The position numbers were made by a program, and so were the translations under genes. This document shows, in pieces, positions 51,629-62,798 of a DNA stretch of 64,000 nt. Source of the DNA: Vibrio quintilis (lineage in GTDB: Bacteria > Pseudomonadota > Gammaproteobacteria > Enterobacterales > Vibrionaceae); NCBI RefSeq assembly GCF_024529975.1, contig NZ_AP024898.1:1178001-1242000 (forward strand). The letters run 5' to 3'. Numbering within the stretch: the stretch's first letter is position 1; each line of letters starts with the position of its first letter. Under the pieces are notes generated by a model, which did not search any database, was not told the DNA's origin, and saw only the letters and a program-made list of their open reading frames with translations.

Positions 51629-51894
51629 TATACCCAAGCAACCTGAAGATGCAGGATTCAGCGTGCAGCCGAAAGGTACAGTTCAAGGAAAGGGAATGCA
51701 GGAATGTACCCACCTTTCAAATTCTCTTGACGCAGAAATGTACCTTTCAGCTCACGCCCTGCGGGTGAGTTTGTCAGGCTCTGATACGGCGTGACTGATT
51801 TTCAACGTAGAATGACTCTATCTTCAAATCAGTGCCTTGTCTCAAAGCCGGACAAATCTCACTGAAACCTGCATCTTCAGGTTGTTTGGGTATA
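51629..51894. repeat. Interspersed palindromic element, full-length copy (266 bp)
   Basis: This is the most complete copy. Terminal inverted repeats are about 25 bp: TATACCCAAGCAACCTGAAG-ATGCA at the left and TGCAT-CTTCAGGTTGTTTGGGTATA at the right. Interior modules in order are CAGCGTGCAGCCGAAAGGTA, a GGAATGTACCCACC segment, AGCTCACGCCCTGCGGGTGA, a CGTGACTGATTTTCAACG segment and GACAAATCTCACTGAAA. Shorter copies look like internal deletions of this one. No coding frame is convincing. Confidence 0.92.
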
Positions 51895-51923
51895 AAACTC
51901 ATACTTATTCATCATAAATATAA

Positions 51924-51948
51924 AATAACCGGGTAACAGATTACCCGG
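51924..51948 (-). terminator. Terminator of ald
   Basis: CCGGGTAA pairs with TTACCCGG; the minus strand then reads TTATTTTAT. Confidence 0.85.
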
Positions 51949-52016
51949 CCTCCTGAATTCTTCGGATAAGCAAAAGAATTCCATCACAAAAAACGAGTTT
52001 TGATGCAGTCAATCCA

Positions 52017-53141
52017 TTAAGTGAACATCTTAATCGCTGCTTCAGGCTCTACATAACTCAGATTAAAATTCTCGGCGACTTCTTTACATGTCACCTGACC
52101 ATGAATCACATTTAACCCTTTCAGGAAACCTGGATCATTCAGCAGGGCTGCCTGATAGCCATTGTCAGCCAAATTCAGAATATAAGGTAATGTGGCATTG
52201 TTTAGTGCAAATGTTGACGTTCTTGCTACCGCACCCGGCATATTAGCAACGCAATAATGGACCACGTCATCAACAATATAGGTTGGCGCATCATGCGTGG
52301 TCGCATGGGAAGTTGCAAAGCATCCGCCCTGATCAATCGCCACATCAACAACAGCAGAACCTGCTTTCATTTTTGCGATCAATGACTCGGTGACAAGTTT
52401 CGGCGCAGCTGCACCCGGAATCAAAACAGCGCCAATCACTAAATCAGCCTGTGTTACGTGTCTTTCTATGGCTTCATTGGTTGAGTACACAACTTTTACC
52501 CGCCCCTGAAACTCTTCATCCAAACGGCGCAATGTGTTTATATTTCTGTCCAGCACAGTCACATCGGCTCTCAAACCAACAGCCATACGTGCAGCACTGG
52601 CACCCACGACACCACCACCAATAATAACAACTTTTGCCGGCTCAACACCAGGAACACCACCAATCAATAAACCACAGCCGCCTTTTGACTTCTCAAGCGC
52701 CTGAGCACCAGCCTGAATGGACATTCTTCCTGCAACTTCTGACATTGGCGCAAGCAGTGGTAACTGATTTCTTTCATCAGTCACTGTTTCATACGCAATA
52801 CAAACAGCTTTGCTCTCAATTAAATCTTCTGTTTGAGGGAAATCGGGTGCAAGGTGCAAGTAAGTGAACAAAATTTGACCTTCACGCAACATCGCACGTT
52901 CAACAGCCTGAGGCTCTTTCACTTTGACAATCATTTCTGATTTTGCAAACACTTCTTCCGCAGTAGAGAGAATTTCGGCTCCGGCAGCGATGTAATCTTC
53001 ATCTGAAAAACCAATGCCTTGTCCGGCAGTTGCTTCTACATAAACCTGATGCCCATGTATGACCAATTCCCGGACACACGCCGGAATCATACCAACACGA
53101 TACTCATGATTCTTAATTTCCTTAGGAACACCGACAATCAT
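52017..53141 (-). CDS. ald: Alanine dehydrogenase
   Basis: A 374-residue NAD-dependent enzyme that interconverts alanine and pyruvate plus ammonia. The family start [18 protein letters not shown], the active-site K/H region [10 protein letters not shown] and TYLHLAPD, the NAD fold [18 protein letters not shown], and the closing [20 protein letters not shown] all match, as does the length. It is probably a single gene with a terminator behind and the ribosomal-protein terminator ahead. Confidence 0.96.
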   Translation of the reverse strand: MIVGVPKEIKNHEYRVGMIPACVRELVIHGHQVYVEATAGQGIGFSDEDYIAAGAEILSTAEEVFAKSEMIVKVKEPQAVERAMLREGQILFTYLHLAPDFPQTEDLIESKAVCIAYETVTDERNQLPLLAPMSEVAGRMSIQAGAQALEKSKGGCGLLIGGVPGVEPAKVVIIGGGVVGASAARMAVGLRADVTVLDRNINTLRRLDEEFQGRVKVVYSTNEAIERHVTQADLVIGAVLIPGAAAPKLVTESLIAKMKAGSAVVDVAIDQGGCFATSHATTHDAPTYIVDDVVHYCVANMPGAVARTSTFALNNATLPYILNLADNGYQAALLNDPGFLKGLNVIHGQVTCKEVAENFNLSYVEPEAAIKMFT

Positions 53142-53499
53142 TCTAATTTACCCCAAATAAGTAGTTAATAACACTGGCTATCGCTTAAATTAGTCAAATT
53201 AACAACCAATTAAGACTATATTTGCAGATTTAATCACTAAATATCAATAACTTCTAATGTAAACATGGCAGGAAAAGGTACAAATCGGGATTTAAGTCAG
53301 ATTTTTATGATAGAAAAGGGCAAATTAACATTCAGTTATGAGATTTAAGTAACAATTAATTTACTAAAAATCTTTTCTTTAACATGAAAAAATCAGAAGG
53401 ATAGCGGAAAGGATAAAAATTCAGCGGATTTTTACTACAGAACAAGATTCTCAAGACCTCGTACTGATTAATAGTATAGAACAAAATTCTTATAAAGAT
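53142..53499. other. Intergenic region upstream of ald
   Basis: About 360 bp of AT-rich sequence holding the ald promoter (reading left). No gene or defined operator is recognised. Confidence 0.5.
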
Positions 53500-53525
53500 A
53501 AAAAAAGGAGAGCTTGATGCTCTCC
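53500..53525 (-). terminator. Terminator of the thrS-infC-rpmI-rplT operon
   Basis: GGAGAGC pairs with GCTCTCC across TTGAT; on the minus strand it is followed by TTTTTTTATC. Confidence 0.92.
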
Positions 53526-53554
53526 TTCAACAATTAATACGCAGACTTTATTGA

Positions 53555-53908
53555 TTAAAGCGCTGCTTTTGCTTTTTCAACAAGCACAGTAAATGCTGCT
53601 TTATCAAATACAGCGATATCAGCAAGGATCTTACGATCGATCTCGATAGAAGCTTTCTTCAAACCGTTGATTAAACGGCTGTAAGACAAACCATTCTGAC
53701 GAGATGCCGCATTAATACGTGCAATCCATAATTGACGGAATTGACGCTTTTTATTACGACGGTCACGATATGCATATTGACCAGCTTTAGTTACTGCCTG
53801 GAAGGCAACACGGTAAACCCGTGAGCGCGCTCCGTAGTAACCTTTAGCTTGTTTTAAAACTTTCTTATGACGTGCACGAGCTTGTACACCACGTTTTACG
53901 CGAGGCAT
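53555..53908 (-). CDS. rplT: 50S ribosomal protein L20
   Basis: A 117-residue basic protein that binds 23S rRNA early in assembly. The start [35 protein letters not shown] and the length match bacterial L20. It is the last gene of the operon; a strong terminator follows. In E. coli L20 represses rpmI-rplT translation by binding the mRNA; that structure was not traced here. Confidence 0.97.
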   Translation of the reverse strand: MPRVKRGVQARARHKKVLKQAKGYYGARSRVYRVAFQAVTKAGQYAYRDRRNKKRQFRQLWIARINAASRQNGLSYSRLINGLKKASIEIDRKILADIAVFDKAAFTVLVEKAKAAL

Positions 53909-53946
53909 TCTGCTTCTCCTAAACTAAACGAATAAAAACCAAAAAA

Positions 53947-54141
53947 TTAAGCGTATGGCAACATACGGGCAACTGCAGCAACTTCACATTTAGGAAGTAC
54001 TGAGTTAGGACGTAGCTGACGCTTGTTCTTAGTTGTACGCTTAGTCAGGATATGACGTTTAGTCGCACGCTTATATTTAATACCACCAGCTGTTTTCTTA
54101 AAACGCTTAGCAGCACCTTTGTTGCTTTTCATCTTAGGCAT
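53947..54141 (-). CDS. rpmI: 50S ribosomal protein L35
   Basis: A 64-residue very basic protein, [20 protein letters not shown] at the start and the [21 protein letters not shown] core. It lies 38 bp before rplT and about 100 bp after infC on the same strand, the standard gammaproteobacterial order. Confidence 0.97.
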   Translation of the reverse strand: MPKMKSNKGAAKRFKKTAGGIKYKRATKRHILTKRTTKNKRQLRPNSVLPKCEVAAVARMLPYA

Positions 54142-54240
54142 GATGAATCACTCCGCATTGTATCTATGTTTAAAATATGCAATCAGGGCGAACAAAACCC
54201 TGCCAGATAAAGCAGGGTTTTATTACTTGCAAGCCACTAA

Positions 54241-54792
54241 TTACTTCTTCTTGGGGGCTAACACCATGATCATTTGACGCCCTTCAATCCGGCTTGGGAA
54301 AGACTCAACAACCGCCAAATCAGCAGTGTCCTCTTTCAAACGGTTAAGAACATCAACACCAATGTCCTGGTGCGCCATTTCTCGGCCACGGAAGCGAATT
54401 GTTACTTTCACTTTGTTGCCTTCTTCAAGGAAACGGGTCAGGTTGCGTAGTTTTACCTGATAGTCTCCAATATCAGTTCCAGGACGGAATTTTACTTCCT
54501 TAATCTGAATCTGCTTTTGCTTTTTCTTCTGCTCTTTTGCAGCTTTGCTCTTCTCAAAGAGGAACTTACCATAATCCATCACCCGACAGACTGGCGGTTC
54601 AGCATTCGGGCTGATCTCTACAAGATCCAAACCCGACTCTGATGCTGTTTCAAGCGCTTCAGTAATCGAAACGATACGAGACTCTTCACCGTCTGCCCCG
54701 GTTAAACGGACTTCACGTACACCACGAATCTCTCCGTTAATACGATGTTGGTTTTGTTTGGCCTGAACCTGGCCACGTCTTCCACCTTTAAT
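54241..54792 (-). CDS. infC: Translation initiation factor IF-3, ATT start
   Basis: A 183-residue initiation factor. IF-3 binds the 30S subunit and checks the start codon. The reading frame goes back to an ATT codon at 54792 (ATT AAA GGT GGA AGA CGT), three bases after the thrS stop, with GGAGG supplied by the last thrS codons. This matches the rare AUU start of E. coli infC, used for autoregulation. The N-domain has [24 protein letters not shown], the linker [17 protein letters not shown], and the C-domain [20 protein letters not shown]. Starting at the internal DLVEISPN codon would lose the N-domain. Confidence 0.95.
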   Translation of the reverse strand: MKGGRRGQVQAKQNQHRINGEIRGVREVRLTGADGEESRIVSITEALETASESGLDLVEISPNAEPPVCRVMDYGKFLFEKSKAAKEQKKKQKQIQIKEVKFRPGTDIGDYQVKLRNLTRFLEEGNKVKVTIRFRGREMAHQDIGVDVLNRLKEDTADLAVVESFPSRIEGRQMIMVLAPKKK

Positions 54793-54795
54793 AGT

Positions 54796-56724
54796 TTATT
54801 CCTCCAGATTGAGCTTACGGCTAGAAACTTCTTGCTGAACAAACTGAATAAAATCATCCAGTTTGAACTTACCTAAGTCCTCGCCTTTTCGTGTCCGCAC
54901 TGCGACTTCACCGGATTCAATTTCCTGGTCACCACACACGAGCATATACGGCACACGCTTCAAAGTATGTTCGCGGATTTTAAAGCCTATTTTCTCATTT
55001 CTCAAGTCTGCTTTTGCACGAATACCACATTTTTGTAGTTTTAAAGCAACTTCCTGAACATAATCAGACTGTTTATCCGTGATATTTAAAACAACTGCTT
55101 GTTCAGGTGCAAGCCATGTTGGGAATGATCCAGCATATTCTTCAATCAAAATCCCGATAAACCGTTCAAGCGAACCTAAAATCGCACGGTGAATCATCAC
55201 CGGAATCAGACGTTCGTTATTCTCACCAACATAAGTTGCGCCAAGACGGTTAGGCAAATTGAAATCCAGCTGAACAGTACCACACTGCCACGCACGATCC
55301 AAACAGTCATGTAATGTAAATTCAATTTTGGGTCCGTAGAATGCGCCTTCACCATCCTGAATCTCATACGGAATATCCATTGATTCAAGAGATACTTTCA
55401 ATGCTTCTTCTGAACGGTCCCAAATTTCATCACTACCCACTCGTTTTTCCGGACGGGTTGATAGCTTCACAGCAATATTATCAAACCCAAAAGTCTGATA
55501 AGTATCGAATACCATTTTAATACAAGATGTCACTTCCTGCTGAATTTGATCTTCAGTACAGAAAATATGTGCATCATCCTGAGTAAATCCGCGCACCCGC
55601 ATGATGCCATGAAGCGAACCTGATGGCTCATTTCGGTGACACGAACCAAATTCTGCCATACGTAACGGTAAGTCACGATAAGACTTCAGCCCCTGATTAA
55701 AGATCTGCACATGACCAGGGCAGTTCATTGGTTTGATTGCGTAGTCACGGTTCTCAGAGCTGGTTGTAAACATTGCCTCAGCATATTTATCCCAGTGGCC
55801 GGAGCGTTCCCAAAGAACGCGATCCATCATCAGTGGGCCTTTCACTTCCTGATAACCATACTCAGTCAGTTTTTCACGGATAAAAACTTCCAGATCACGG
55901 AAAACAGACCAGCCATTATGATGCCAGAACACCATCCCAGGCGCTTCCTGCTGCATATGGAATAAGTCGAGCTGTTTACCAATTTTACGATGATCGCGTT
56001 TTGCCGCTTCCTCTAATCGGGTTAAATGCGCTTTTAATGCTTTCTTGTCATGAAATGCAGTACCATAAATCCGCTGCAGCATTTTATTATCACTGCTACC
56101 ACGCCAGTATGCACCAGCAACACTTAATAGCTTAAAGTGCTGACAAAAACTCATGTTCGGTACGTGAGGTCCACGACACATATCGATATATTCTTCGTGG
56201 TGGTATAGCCCCGGACGGTCATCACGGGCAACATTTTCGTCCAGAATCTCTATCTTGTACGGTTCACCGCGAGACTCAAAAGCATCACGGGCTTCCTGCC
56301 AGCTTACTTTTTTCTTGACAACCTGATACTTAGTCTTCGCCAGTGCCTTCATCCGCGCTTCGATTTTTTCCAAATCTTCCTGAGCCAGGGATTGTTCCAT
56401 ATCGATATCGTAATAAAAGCCATTATCAATCGTTGGACCGATGGCCATTTTTGCTTCAGGATACAACTGTTTCAGCGCATGTCCCAGCAAGTGAGCACAT
56501 GAGTGGCGAACAATCTCCAGACCATCCACTTCATCTTTAGCGGTAATAATTTCCAAACTTGCATCTGATTCTATTTCATCACATGCATCAACCCGCTGGC
56601 CATTAACCCGACCTGCAATCGTGGCTTTTGCCAGACCCGGACCGATAGACTGAGCGACTTCTAAAACTGAAACTGAATGATCGAATTGACGTTGACTACC
56701 GTCAGGAAGAGTAATAACAGGCAT
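54796..56724 (-). CDS. thrS: Threonyl-tRNA synthetase
   Basis: A 642-residue class II synthetase, the length of E. coli ThrRS. Domains in order are TGS ([13 protein letters not shown]), the editing domain with [11 protein letters not shown] and DMCRGPHV (HxxxH and zinc-type Cys), the catalytic core with motif 2 [28 protein letters not shown] and motif 3 [18 protein letters not shown], and a C-terminal anticodon-binding domain. The leader has a hairpin that mimics the tRNA-Thr anticodon arm, so translational autorepression as in E. coli is likely. AAGGA precedes the ATG. Confidence 0.97.
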   Translation of the reverse strand: MPVITLPDGSQRQFDHSVSVLEVAQSIGPGLAKATIAGRVNGQRVDACDEIESDASLEIITAKDEVDGLEIVRHSCAHLLGHALKQLYPEAKMAIGPTIDNGFYYDIDMEQSLAQEDLEKIEARMKALAKTKYQVVKKKVSWQEARDAFESRGEPYKIEILDENVARDDRPGLYHHEEYIDMCRGPHVPNMSFCQHFKLLSVAGAYWRGSSDNKMLQRIYGTAFHDKKALKAHLTRLEEAAKRDHRKIGKQLDLFHMQQEAPGMVFWHHNGWSVFRDLEVFIREKLTEYGYQEVKGPLMMDRVLWERSGHWDKYAEAMFTTSSENRDYAIKPMNCPGHVQIFNQGLKSYRDLPLRMAEFGSCHRNEPSGSLHGIMRVRGFTQDDAHIFCTEDQIQQEVTSCIKMVFDTYQTFGFDNIAVKLSTRPEKRVGSDEIWDRSEEALKVSLESMDIPYEIQDGEGAFYGPKIEFTLHDCLDRAWQCGTVQLDFNLPNRLGATYVGENNERLIPVMIHRAILGSLERFIGILIEEYAGSFPTWLAPEQAVVLNITDKQSDYVQEVALKLQKCGIRAKADLRNEKIGFKIREHTLKRVPYMLVCGDQEIESGEVAVRTRKGEDLGKFKLDDFIQFVQQEVSSRKLNLEE

Positions 56725-56741
56725 GATAAATCCTTACAGTG

Positions 56742-56762
56742 GTGTTGCATACCAGGCAACAC
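56742..56762 (-). promoter_or_regulatory. thrS leader hairpin mimicking the tRNA-Thr(GGU) anticodon arm
   Basis: On the mRNA strand the leader reads GTGTTGC-CTGGTAT-GCAACAC: a 7-bp stem and a 7-nt loop. Loop positions 2-5 are U, G, G, U, so U33 and anticodon GGU fall exactly where they do in tRNA-Thr. The anticodon triplet is 27-29 nt before the A of the start codon; E. coli thrS has its CGU mimic at about -32 to -30. ThrRS binding is inferred from that known case. Confidence 0.8.
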
Positions 56763-56928
56763 TTGCATTAATAAAACTTCTTTATATTTATTGATAAATA
56801 ACAAAGAACTGAAATCGAGTGAATTAAGTGAATACGTACTAATTGAATACAATTACGGATGTATCCGAAATAATACAAAGCATTATTCTAACGAATGAAT
56901 TTGAAATCACAACAGATTTTATTCGGGA

Positions 56929-56973
56929 AAGAAAAGAACATCTGCGACATACCGATCAATATATCGCAGATGT
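56929..56973 (-). terminator. Terminator of the chemoreceptor gene at 56984
   Basis: ACATCTGCGA pairs with TCGCAGATGT around a 16-nt loop; the minus strand then reads TCTTTTCTTTC. Confidence 0.75.
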
Positions 56974-56983
56974 ACGGACAAAA

Positions 56984-58570
56984 TTAATGAAGATTAAAGT
57001 AACTGATACTTTCGTGAAGATCCTGAGCCAATTCATCTAATTCCGATACGGTATGATGACACTGTTCAATCGATTCCGCAGTTTCTTTAACCATGTTCGA
57101 AATCATATCGACATGGCTGGTCAGCTCAGCAGAAGCTTTATTCTGTTCACTTGTCGCGACAGAAACTTCTCTGACCATATCCAGTGTTTCAGAAGAACTG
57201 TTGCGGATATCACCAAGCATTTGATTGACCTGATGTGAACTTTCAACACTTTCTTCTACTTTCGGTAAGACTGATTGCAGAGCCTTGGCAACAATGTCTG
57301 TATCTTTCTGAATAATATGAATAGTTTCAGTAATTTCAGATGTTGCGGCTTCGGTTCTTGAAGCAAGCGTGCGAACTTCATCAGCAACAACTGCAAACCC
57401 TCGTCCCTGTTCTCCGGCGCGAGCGGCTTCAATCGCCGCATTCAAAGCCAGCAGGTTAGTCTGTTCGGCAATGTCACGGATGACATTAACCACATTACCA
57501 ATTTCATTTGATCGTTCACTCAGTTTATTAAAATCTTCCATTGATTTTTTAATCTGAGAAGAAATCTCATTGATGATTTCACCGGAATGCTTCACCAGCT
57601 CTTCACCGTTGGCGCAATAATCAAAAGCTTTTTCAGAATTTTGCTCTGTCTTTTCCGCACTACCGGAAATTTCACCGATACAAATTGACATTTCCTGTAT
57701 TGAAGCTGCTGTTGACAAAGATGCATCTGAAGAACCGTTAGAGGCGCGGGTAATATTCGCAACCTGATGCTTCAAATCGCTGGTTGCGTTTGATAAATGA
57801 TGCGAGCCGTCGAGAATACTTTTCACCATTTTCTTCAGAGAGTTCTGCATGATGACTATCGACCCCAGCAGGCTCTCATCATCAAACTTCCCTTCAATAT
57901 TTTCTGAAAGATCACCTTTCGCAATGCGGTTGGTTACTTCAACGGCATAGATAGGTTCTCCACCCAGACGTTTAAGAATCGATCTGGCGATTAAAAGCAC
58001 AATTGAAATAACAATGAGAACAATAGCGATCGATATACCGATAAACTTATAAGCAAATGACCAGTAAGTTGCATCCAGATCATCCATATAAACACCGTAG
58101 CCAATCACCCAGTTCCAACCCGGTATCTTAGTGACTCCATTGATTTTTACTGTCTTCTTGTTCGTTCCCGGTTTAACATTTTCTCCGACATCGATAATAA
58201 AATCTTTATTACGTAACTGAGAAATATGCTTCTGATATGATTTCTGGAACTGCCCTATTTTGTTGGCCCGAACATGGACCCGGGCAATAGAATTATTGTC
58301 ATTTGACCAAATATAAGAGGCCCCAAAACGCAACCCAGACAGCGCTTCTACAGCTTTCTTCTCAGCTTCTTCTCTTGTGATCAGTCCTTGTTCTTCCTGT
58401 TTGACATAAACGCCAACCTGATTTTTAGCAAAACTCAAAACAGATTGAATTTCATGTTTACGACTGTCTATCAGGTTTGAGCGCAATGACTCCAATCCAA
58501 ACAGACCCAACAAAACAAACCCCAAAGCTATAGAAACAATTAGATAAGCTAGTTGTCTTGAAAGTTTCAA
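56984..58570 (-). CDS. Methyl-accepting chemotaxis protein with single Cache domain, TTG start
   Basis: A 528-residue chemoreceptor. TM1 is [20 protein letters not shown]; the periplasmic single-Cache sensor includes [24 protein letters not shown] and [19 protein letters not shown]2 is [19 protein letters not shown], then a HAMP region and the signalling tip [41 protein letters not shown]. The start is set at a TTG because AAGGAG lies 8 nt before it and the protein then opens [12 protein letters not shown] longer frame to 58615 also starts at TTG but lacks a Shine-Dalgarno. Confidence 0.9.
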   Translation of the reverse strand: MKLSRQLAYLIVSIALGFVLLGLFGLESLRSNLIDSRKHEIQSVLSFAKNQVGVYVKQEEQGLITREEAEKKAVEALSGLRFGASYIWSNDNNSIARVHVRANKIGQFQKSYQKHISQLRNKDFIIDVGENVKPGTNKKTVKINGVTKIPGWNWVIGYGVYMDDLDATYWSFAYKFIGISIAIVLIVISIVLLIARSILKRLGGEPIYAVEVTNRIAKGDLSENIEGKFDDESLLGSIVIMQNSLKKMVKSILDGSHHLSNATSDLKHQVANITRASNGSSDASLSTAASIQEMSICIGEISGSAEKTEQNSEKAFDYCANGEELVKHSGEIINEISSQIKKSMEDFNKLSERSNEIGNVVNVIRDIAEQTNLLALNAAIEAARAGEQGRGFAVVADEVRTLASRTEAATSEITETIHIIQKDTDIVAKALQSVLPKVEESVESSHQVNQMLGDIRNSSSETLDMVREVSVATSEQNKASAELTSHVDMISNMVKETAESIEQCHHTVSELDELAQDLHESISYFNLH

Positions 58571-59040
58571 AATGAAGGACTCCTTGTAAAATTCCGAAAC
58601 ACAAAAATGCAACAAAATTCATACCAACATCCAACCGCCAATATGAATAAATATATTAATAGTAGAACCTATTTTACCATTTTGTTATACCAATTAACTT
58701 CGATATATAATAAAACATAAACAAATGAGTTGTATTAAATACAATCATTGGTCTTATAAAATAAGATGTAAATCACATGGCATCATACAAAAAAATGATA
58801 CTCATTCACAAATTCCACATGAAATATTAATAAAATCAATATTATAATTAACATCACCTGACAGAAGCACGAAACAAGCTCAAATTAAGTTTAAATGACA
58901 ACGCAATTGAGATATTTAAGGCGCTTTTTAGTCATTCACTGAAAACATGAACGATGCATATTTATTCATATTACAAATGAAATTCAAAGAATTGAACGTC
59001 GTATTTTACAGAAGGAAAAATATAACAATGTACTAAAAAG
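58571..59040. other. AT-rich intergenic region upstream of the chemoreceptor gene
   Basis: About 470 bp, very AT-rich. It should contain the chemoreceptor promoter. No gene, repeat or defined site is recognised. Confidence 0.5.
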
Positions 59041-59081
59041 AGAAAAACAGAAAGGTTTTCTGGAAAATAACCAGAAAACCT
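59041..59081 (-). terminator. Terminator of the MaoC-family gene
   Basis: AGGTTTTCTGG pairs exactly with CCAGAAAACCT; on the minus strand TTTCTGTTTTTC follows. Confidence 0.88.
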
Positions 59082-59084
59082 GTT

Positions 59085-59762
59085 TCAGAAATGTAATTGA
59101 ATTACAGAAATAACGACACAACCTGGTCTGCGGACACCTTCGATTTCGACTCTGATTTCACGCTCAATTTCCAAACCTTTTCGCACAGGCTTGACTTTCG
59201 TCAGTATACTTTTTGCCCGAACACGATCACCAGACTTCACAGGATAAGGAAAACGAACCTGATTCAGGCCAATATTCACCACCATCTTTGCAGTAGGAAA
59301 TAACGGATTATCAGGGTCAACACTATCTGTCAGCTTAGGCAAAAGCGCTAAGGTTAAGAAACCATGAGCAATCGTTGTCTTAAACGGAGACTCCATTGCT
59401 GCCCTTTCCGGATCCGTATGAATCCACTGAGTATCATCAGTCACAGCACCAAACCGGTTAATTCTTGCCTGATCAACTAACATCCATTCCCCGGTATGAA
59501 TGACTTCGCCAATCTTAACCTCAAGCTCCTCATAAAGTGCCTTGGCTTCCGGTTTCATGATAGTGGGATCATTGGAAACCACATCTTCATTCACCGCGGG
59601 CTGGTTAAAGTCTTTTGCCCAGGAGAATAAATGGAAATTATTGGTCTTCGTCAAAAATTCATTCCAGTATTCCCGCATCGCAGGCGGCATTTTCTGAACT
59701 AACTCAGCATGCTGTTTACTTAAAATTTCACCACGTTGTTTGAATAATTCGACAACCTTCAT
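59085..59762 (-). CDS. MaoC-family (R)-enoyl-CoA hydratase-like protein
   Basis: A 225-residue hot-dog-fold protein. The hydratase signature is INRFGAVTDDTQWIHTDPERA (catalytic Asp and His of D-x4-H), followed by FKTTIAHGFLTLALLPKL. The first ~80 residues are a helical extension (VELFKQRGEILSKQHAELVQKMPPAMREYWNEF) that resembles phasin-like or PhaJ-linked sequences, beyond the usual ~150-residue hydratase. A role in feeding (R)-3-hydroxyacyl-CoA to polyester or lipid pathways is possible but not shown. It is a single gene with a terminator. Confidence 0.85.
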   Translation of the reverse strand: MKVVELFKQRGEILSKQHAELVQKMPPAMREYWNEFLTKTNNFHLFSWAKDFNQPAVNEDVVSNDPTIMKPEAKALYEELEVKIGEVIHTGEWMLVDQARINRFGAVTDDTQWIHTDPERAAMESPFKTTIAHGFLTLALLPKLTDSVDPDNPLFPTAKMVVNIGLNQVRFPYPVKSGDRVRAKSILTKVKPVRKGLEIEREIRVEIEGVRRPGCVVISVIQLHF

Positions 59763-60127
59763 TTCAACCCCTTTTCAAAAGAAGAAGTCACTAACAACTT
59801 GATTTTGAATCAGTTCATAAGCTTGTGCAAACACTTTCGGGCGTACACGCGTTAACTGAACGATGTTTTTTTATTGTGTTACATAGGGTTAGAAATAAAA
59901 CATCATTTTATTTACTAATCCATCGATAAAGACAAATCCAGTCAGAGTATATGCTCTTCTATTCTTAATTTACCATCATCAGTACAGCCTATCAGAGAAA
60001 TAGACCCGATAAATTGCAGTCTTTGCTAGTCTCATAGCATAAATTCGAACAAACTAAATTGAAATGATAATCATTATCATATAGATTGAAAACAGAACAG
60101 CATTTCTTTTAACAGGTGGTTATGAAT
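59763..60127. promoter_or_regulatory. Divergent promoter region, maoC / metal ABC operon
   Basis: About 365 bp of AT-rich sequence with promoters for both directions. The Fur box near its right end (60064-60080) belongs to the ABC operon. Nothing else is assigned. Confidence 0.5.
60064..60080. promoter_or_regulatory. Fur box before the metal ABC operon
   Basis: ATGATAATCATTATCAT is an 8-1-8 palindrome that matches the core of the Fur consensus GATAATGATAATCATTATC. It ends 47 bp before the first ATG of the operon. Confidence 0.88.
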
Positions 60128-61006
60128 ATGAAGTATTTAGTCTCAATCCTTTTCCTGAGTTTGACAGTATTACCGGTATCTGCGTGGGCTAAGTTCAGCG
60201 TCGTAACGACCTTTACCATCATTCAGGATATGGCCAAAAATGTCGCAGGTGATTATGCAGATGTGCTTTCTATCACCAAGCCCGGAGCAGAAATCCATAA
60301 TTACCAGCCTACGCCCAGAGATATTATCAAAGCGCAATCAGCTGATTTGGTTTTATGGAACGGGCTTCATCTTGAGCGATGGTTCCAACGGTTCTTTGCC
60401 AATGTCAAATCAGTGCCGTCCGTCGTGGTCACTGAGGGAATTAAGCCAATATCAATCTATGGCGGCCCATATACTGGCAAACCAAATCCACACGCATGGA
60501 TGTCGCCGGAAAATGCATTAATTTATATCGAAAATATCCGCAAAGCATTGGTGAAGTACGATCCGGAACACAAGGATGCCTACAACCATAATGCAGCGAT
60601 ATATAAACAGCAGATTCAGCAACTCAATCAACCAATTCAACTGAAGATGAATCAAATACCTGAAGAACACCGGTGGCTGGTCACCAGTGAAGGTGCATTC
60701 AGCTATCTGGCCAGAGACTATCACCTGAAAGAAGCTTATCTGTGGCCAATTAACGCAGATCAACAGGGAACTCCCCGTCAGGTCAGAACACTCATTGATA
60801 AAATCCGCCAGAACAATATTCCGGTTCTGTTCAGTGAGAGTACGATTTCAGATAAACCGGCCAGACAGGTTGCCCGGGAAACCGGTGCGCACTATGGCGG
60901 CGTACTGTATGTTGACTCCCTCTCCACCAAAGACGGTCCTGTTCCGACTTATCTGGACCTGTTACGTGTCACAACAGACACCATTGTAAAAGGATTCCGG
61001 TTATGA
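60128..61006 (+). CDS. Metal ABC transporter, periplasmic binding protein (YfeA/SitA type)
   Basis: A 292-residue cluster A-I solute-binding protein for Fe2+, Mn2+ or Zn2+. The signal peptide is [21 protein letters not shown]. Metal-ligand residues are in [13 protein letters not shown] (His), [12 protein letters not shown] (His), [14 protein letters not shown] (Glu) and VLFSESTI region. It lacks a His-rich loop, which favours iron/manganese over zinc. Of three near starts the ATG at 60128 has AGGTGG at 8 nt. It heads a four-gene operon behind a Fur box. Confidence 0.92.
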   Translation: MKYLVSILFLSLTVLPVSAWAKFSVVTTFTIIQDMAKNVAGDYADVLSITKPGAEIHNYQPTPRDIIKAQSADLVLWNGLHLERWFQRFFANVKSVPSVVVTEGIKPISIYGGPYTGKPNPHAWMSPENALIYIENIRKALVKYDPEHKDAYNHNAAIYKQQIQQLNQPIQLKMNQIPEEHRWLVTSEGAFSYLARDYHLKEAYLWPINADQQGTPRQVRTLIDKIRQNNIPVLFSESTISDKPARQVARETGAHYGGVLYVDSLSTKDGPVPTYLDLLRVTTDTIVKGFRL

Positions 61007-61896
61007 ACAGAGCTCATCATACAGTCAGCCTTGAGGCGCATGATGTCAGCGTCATTTACAACAACGGCTTCCGGGCAATCAATGATGTAAACTTTACCCT
61101 TCAGGGCGGCACAATCTGTGCGCTGGTCGGTGTCAATGGCGGCGGTAAGTCGACATTATTTAAAAGCATTATGGGGCTGGTCAAAATCTCCGGTGGTGAT
61201 ATTCAGCTTTCCGGTTTACCAATTCACCATGCGCTGAAACAAAATCTGGTGGCCTACGTGCCGCAAAGTGAAGATATCGACTGGGACTTTCCTATCTTAG
61301 TCCGTGATGTTGTGATGCAGGGACGATTCGGCTTCATGAATTTCCTTCGCCGGCCTAAAGCAGCAGATAAAGAAAAAGTTCAGCAGGCAATGCACCGGAT
61401 GGGCATCGAAGATCTGGCGGAACGTCAGATCGGGGAATTATCAGGCGGACAGAAAAAGCGGGTGTTTCTTGCCAGAGCATTAGCGCAGGAAAGCAAAACC
61501 ATCCTGCTGGATGAACCTTTCACCGGTGTCGACTTCACCACTGAAGAAGCAATCATGGATTTGCTGCGGGAATTAAGAGACGAAGGTCATCTGATTCTGG
61601 TGTCGACACATAATCTGGGAAATATCCCCGATTACTGTAATGAAGTTGTATTTATCAATCGTACCATCATTGCCGCAGGTGAGTTAAGCGAAGCCTTTAC
61701 GCAGAATAATCTGGAGGCCACCTTTGGTGGGGTGCTGAAACATGTCGGTATTCTCGGGGAAACCCTGCATGAAGATGATGACGACAGAACCGTCACGATT
61801 CTGTCCGACCATGAAGAACCGGCCGTGTTCTACGGCAAAAACAGTGAAAGTGCCAAACTCATCCGGCGGAAATCCCGCTCAGGGAGGCCTTCATGA
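61003..61896 (+). CDS. Metal ABC transporter, ATP-binding protein (YfeB/SitB type)
   Basis: A 297-residue ABC ATPase. Walker A is GVNGGGKST, the Q-loop [12 protein letters not shown], the signature LSGGQKKR and Walker [13 protein letters not shown], with switch His in VSTHNLG. The start overlaps the previous stop by 4 bp (ATGA). It powers uptake by the two permeases that follow. Confidence 0.95.
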   Translation: MNRAHHTVSLEAHDVSVIYNNGFRAINDVNFTLQGGTICALVGVNGGGKSTLFKSIMGLVKISGGDIQLSGLPIHHALKQNLVAYVPQSEDIDWDFPILVRDVVMQGRFGFMNFLRRPKAADKEKVQQAMHRMGIEDLAERQIGELSGGQKKRVFLARALAQESKTILLDEPFTGVDFTTEEAIMDLLRELRDEGHLILVSTHNLGNIPDYCNEVVFINRTIIAAGELSEAFTQNNLEATFGGVLKHVGILGETLHEDDDDRTVTILSDHEEPAVFYGKNSESAKLIRRKSRSGRPS

Positions 61897-62798
61897 TTGA
61901 ATTATTGACTGAACCTTTTGCATATCAGTATATGCAGCATGCAATTCTGGCCAGTGCGATTGTCGGTGGCGTGTGTGCATTTCTTTCAGCATTTCTGATG
62001 CTGAAAGGCTGGTCTTTAATCGGAGATGCCCTGTCCCATTCCGTTGTCCCGGGCGTTGCTGGTGCTTATGCGCTGGGACTTCCCTACTCTGCCGGTGCAT
62101 TTATTGCGGGGTTTCTGGCATCGATCGGGATTGCTTTGCTGCGAACGCTGTCTCATTTAAAAGAAGACGCCATTATTGGTTTTATCTTCACCACATTTTT
62201 CGCATCAGGCTTATTACTGGTTTCACTCAATCCAACCTCCGTGAATATTGAAGGAATTATTTTCGGCAATATCTTAACTATCAGCCCTTCAGATTTAATG
62301 CAGATGGTGATAATTGCCGTGGTTTCCTTTGCTGTGCTGACACTGCTCTGGAAAGATTTAATGCTGGTATTTTTTGATGAAACCCAGGCGTCTTCCGTTG
62401 GCCTGTCCCCCACTGTGCTGAAAGTCATTTTCTTCACTATTTTAAGTGCCTGTACGGTTGCTTCACTGCAAACCGTTGGCGCAATTCTGGTGATAGCGAT
62501 GGTGATAACACCGGGTGCAACCGCTTATTTATTAACCGACCGTTTTGGCTGGTTACTGATCATTTCAATTTCCATCGGCATTATCAGCTGCGCACTGGGC
62601 GCCTACCTGAGTTATTTCCTCGATGGCGCAACCGGTGGTGTAATTGTCGTCATCCAGACGCTGTTCTTTCTGGTTGCATTCTTTTTCGCACCGAAATACG
62701 GCATGCTGGCAACCCGGACCAATATCCGTGAAGAAAATAAACGTCAGACAGCCAGCAGACATCAGCCTGGCATCAATCCGAAAATGAGGCGCTTATAA
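61893..62798 (+). CDS. Metal ABC transporter, permease (YfeC/SitC type)
   Basis: A 301-residue inner-membrane permease of the ABC-3 family with about eight helices. It carries the ABC-3 features [29 protein letters not shown] and [22 protein letters not shown]. The start overlaps the ATPase stop by 4 bp. It pairs with the next gene to form the channel. Confidence 0.94.
   Translation: MIELLTEPFAYQYMQHAILASAIVGGVCAFLSAFLMLKGWSLIGDALSHSVVPGVAGAYALGLPYSAGAFIAGFLASIGIALLRTLSHLKEDAIIGFIFTTFFASGLLLVSLNPTSVNIEGIIFGNILTISPSDLMQMVIIAVVSFAVLTLLWKDLMLVFFDETQASSVGLSPTVLKVIFFTILSACTVASLQTVGAILVIAMVITPGATAYLLTDRFGWLLIISISIGIISCALGAYLSYFLDGATGGVIVVIQTLFFLVAFFFAPKYGMLATRTNIREENKRQTASRHQPGINPKMRRL

Larger units (their letters stand above)
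51355..52016. other. Intergenic region dominated by the longest palindromic element
   Basis: About 660 bp. Positions 51629-51894 are the 266-bp repeat copy and 51924-51948 the ald terminator. The first 270 bp hold the acetyltransferase promoter side and unassigned AT-rich sequence. Confidence 0.6.

Noticed and set aside
51444..51713. 89-residue minus-strand frame near the long repeat
   Set aside because: It starts inside the repeat element and has low-complexity composition with no ribosome site.
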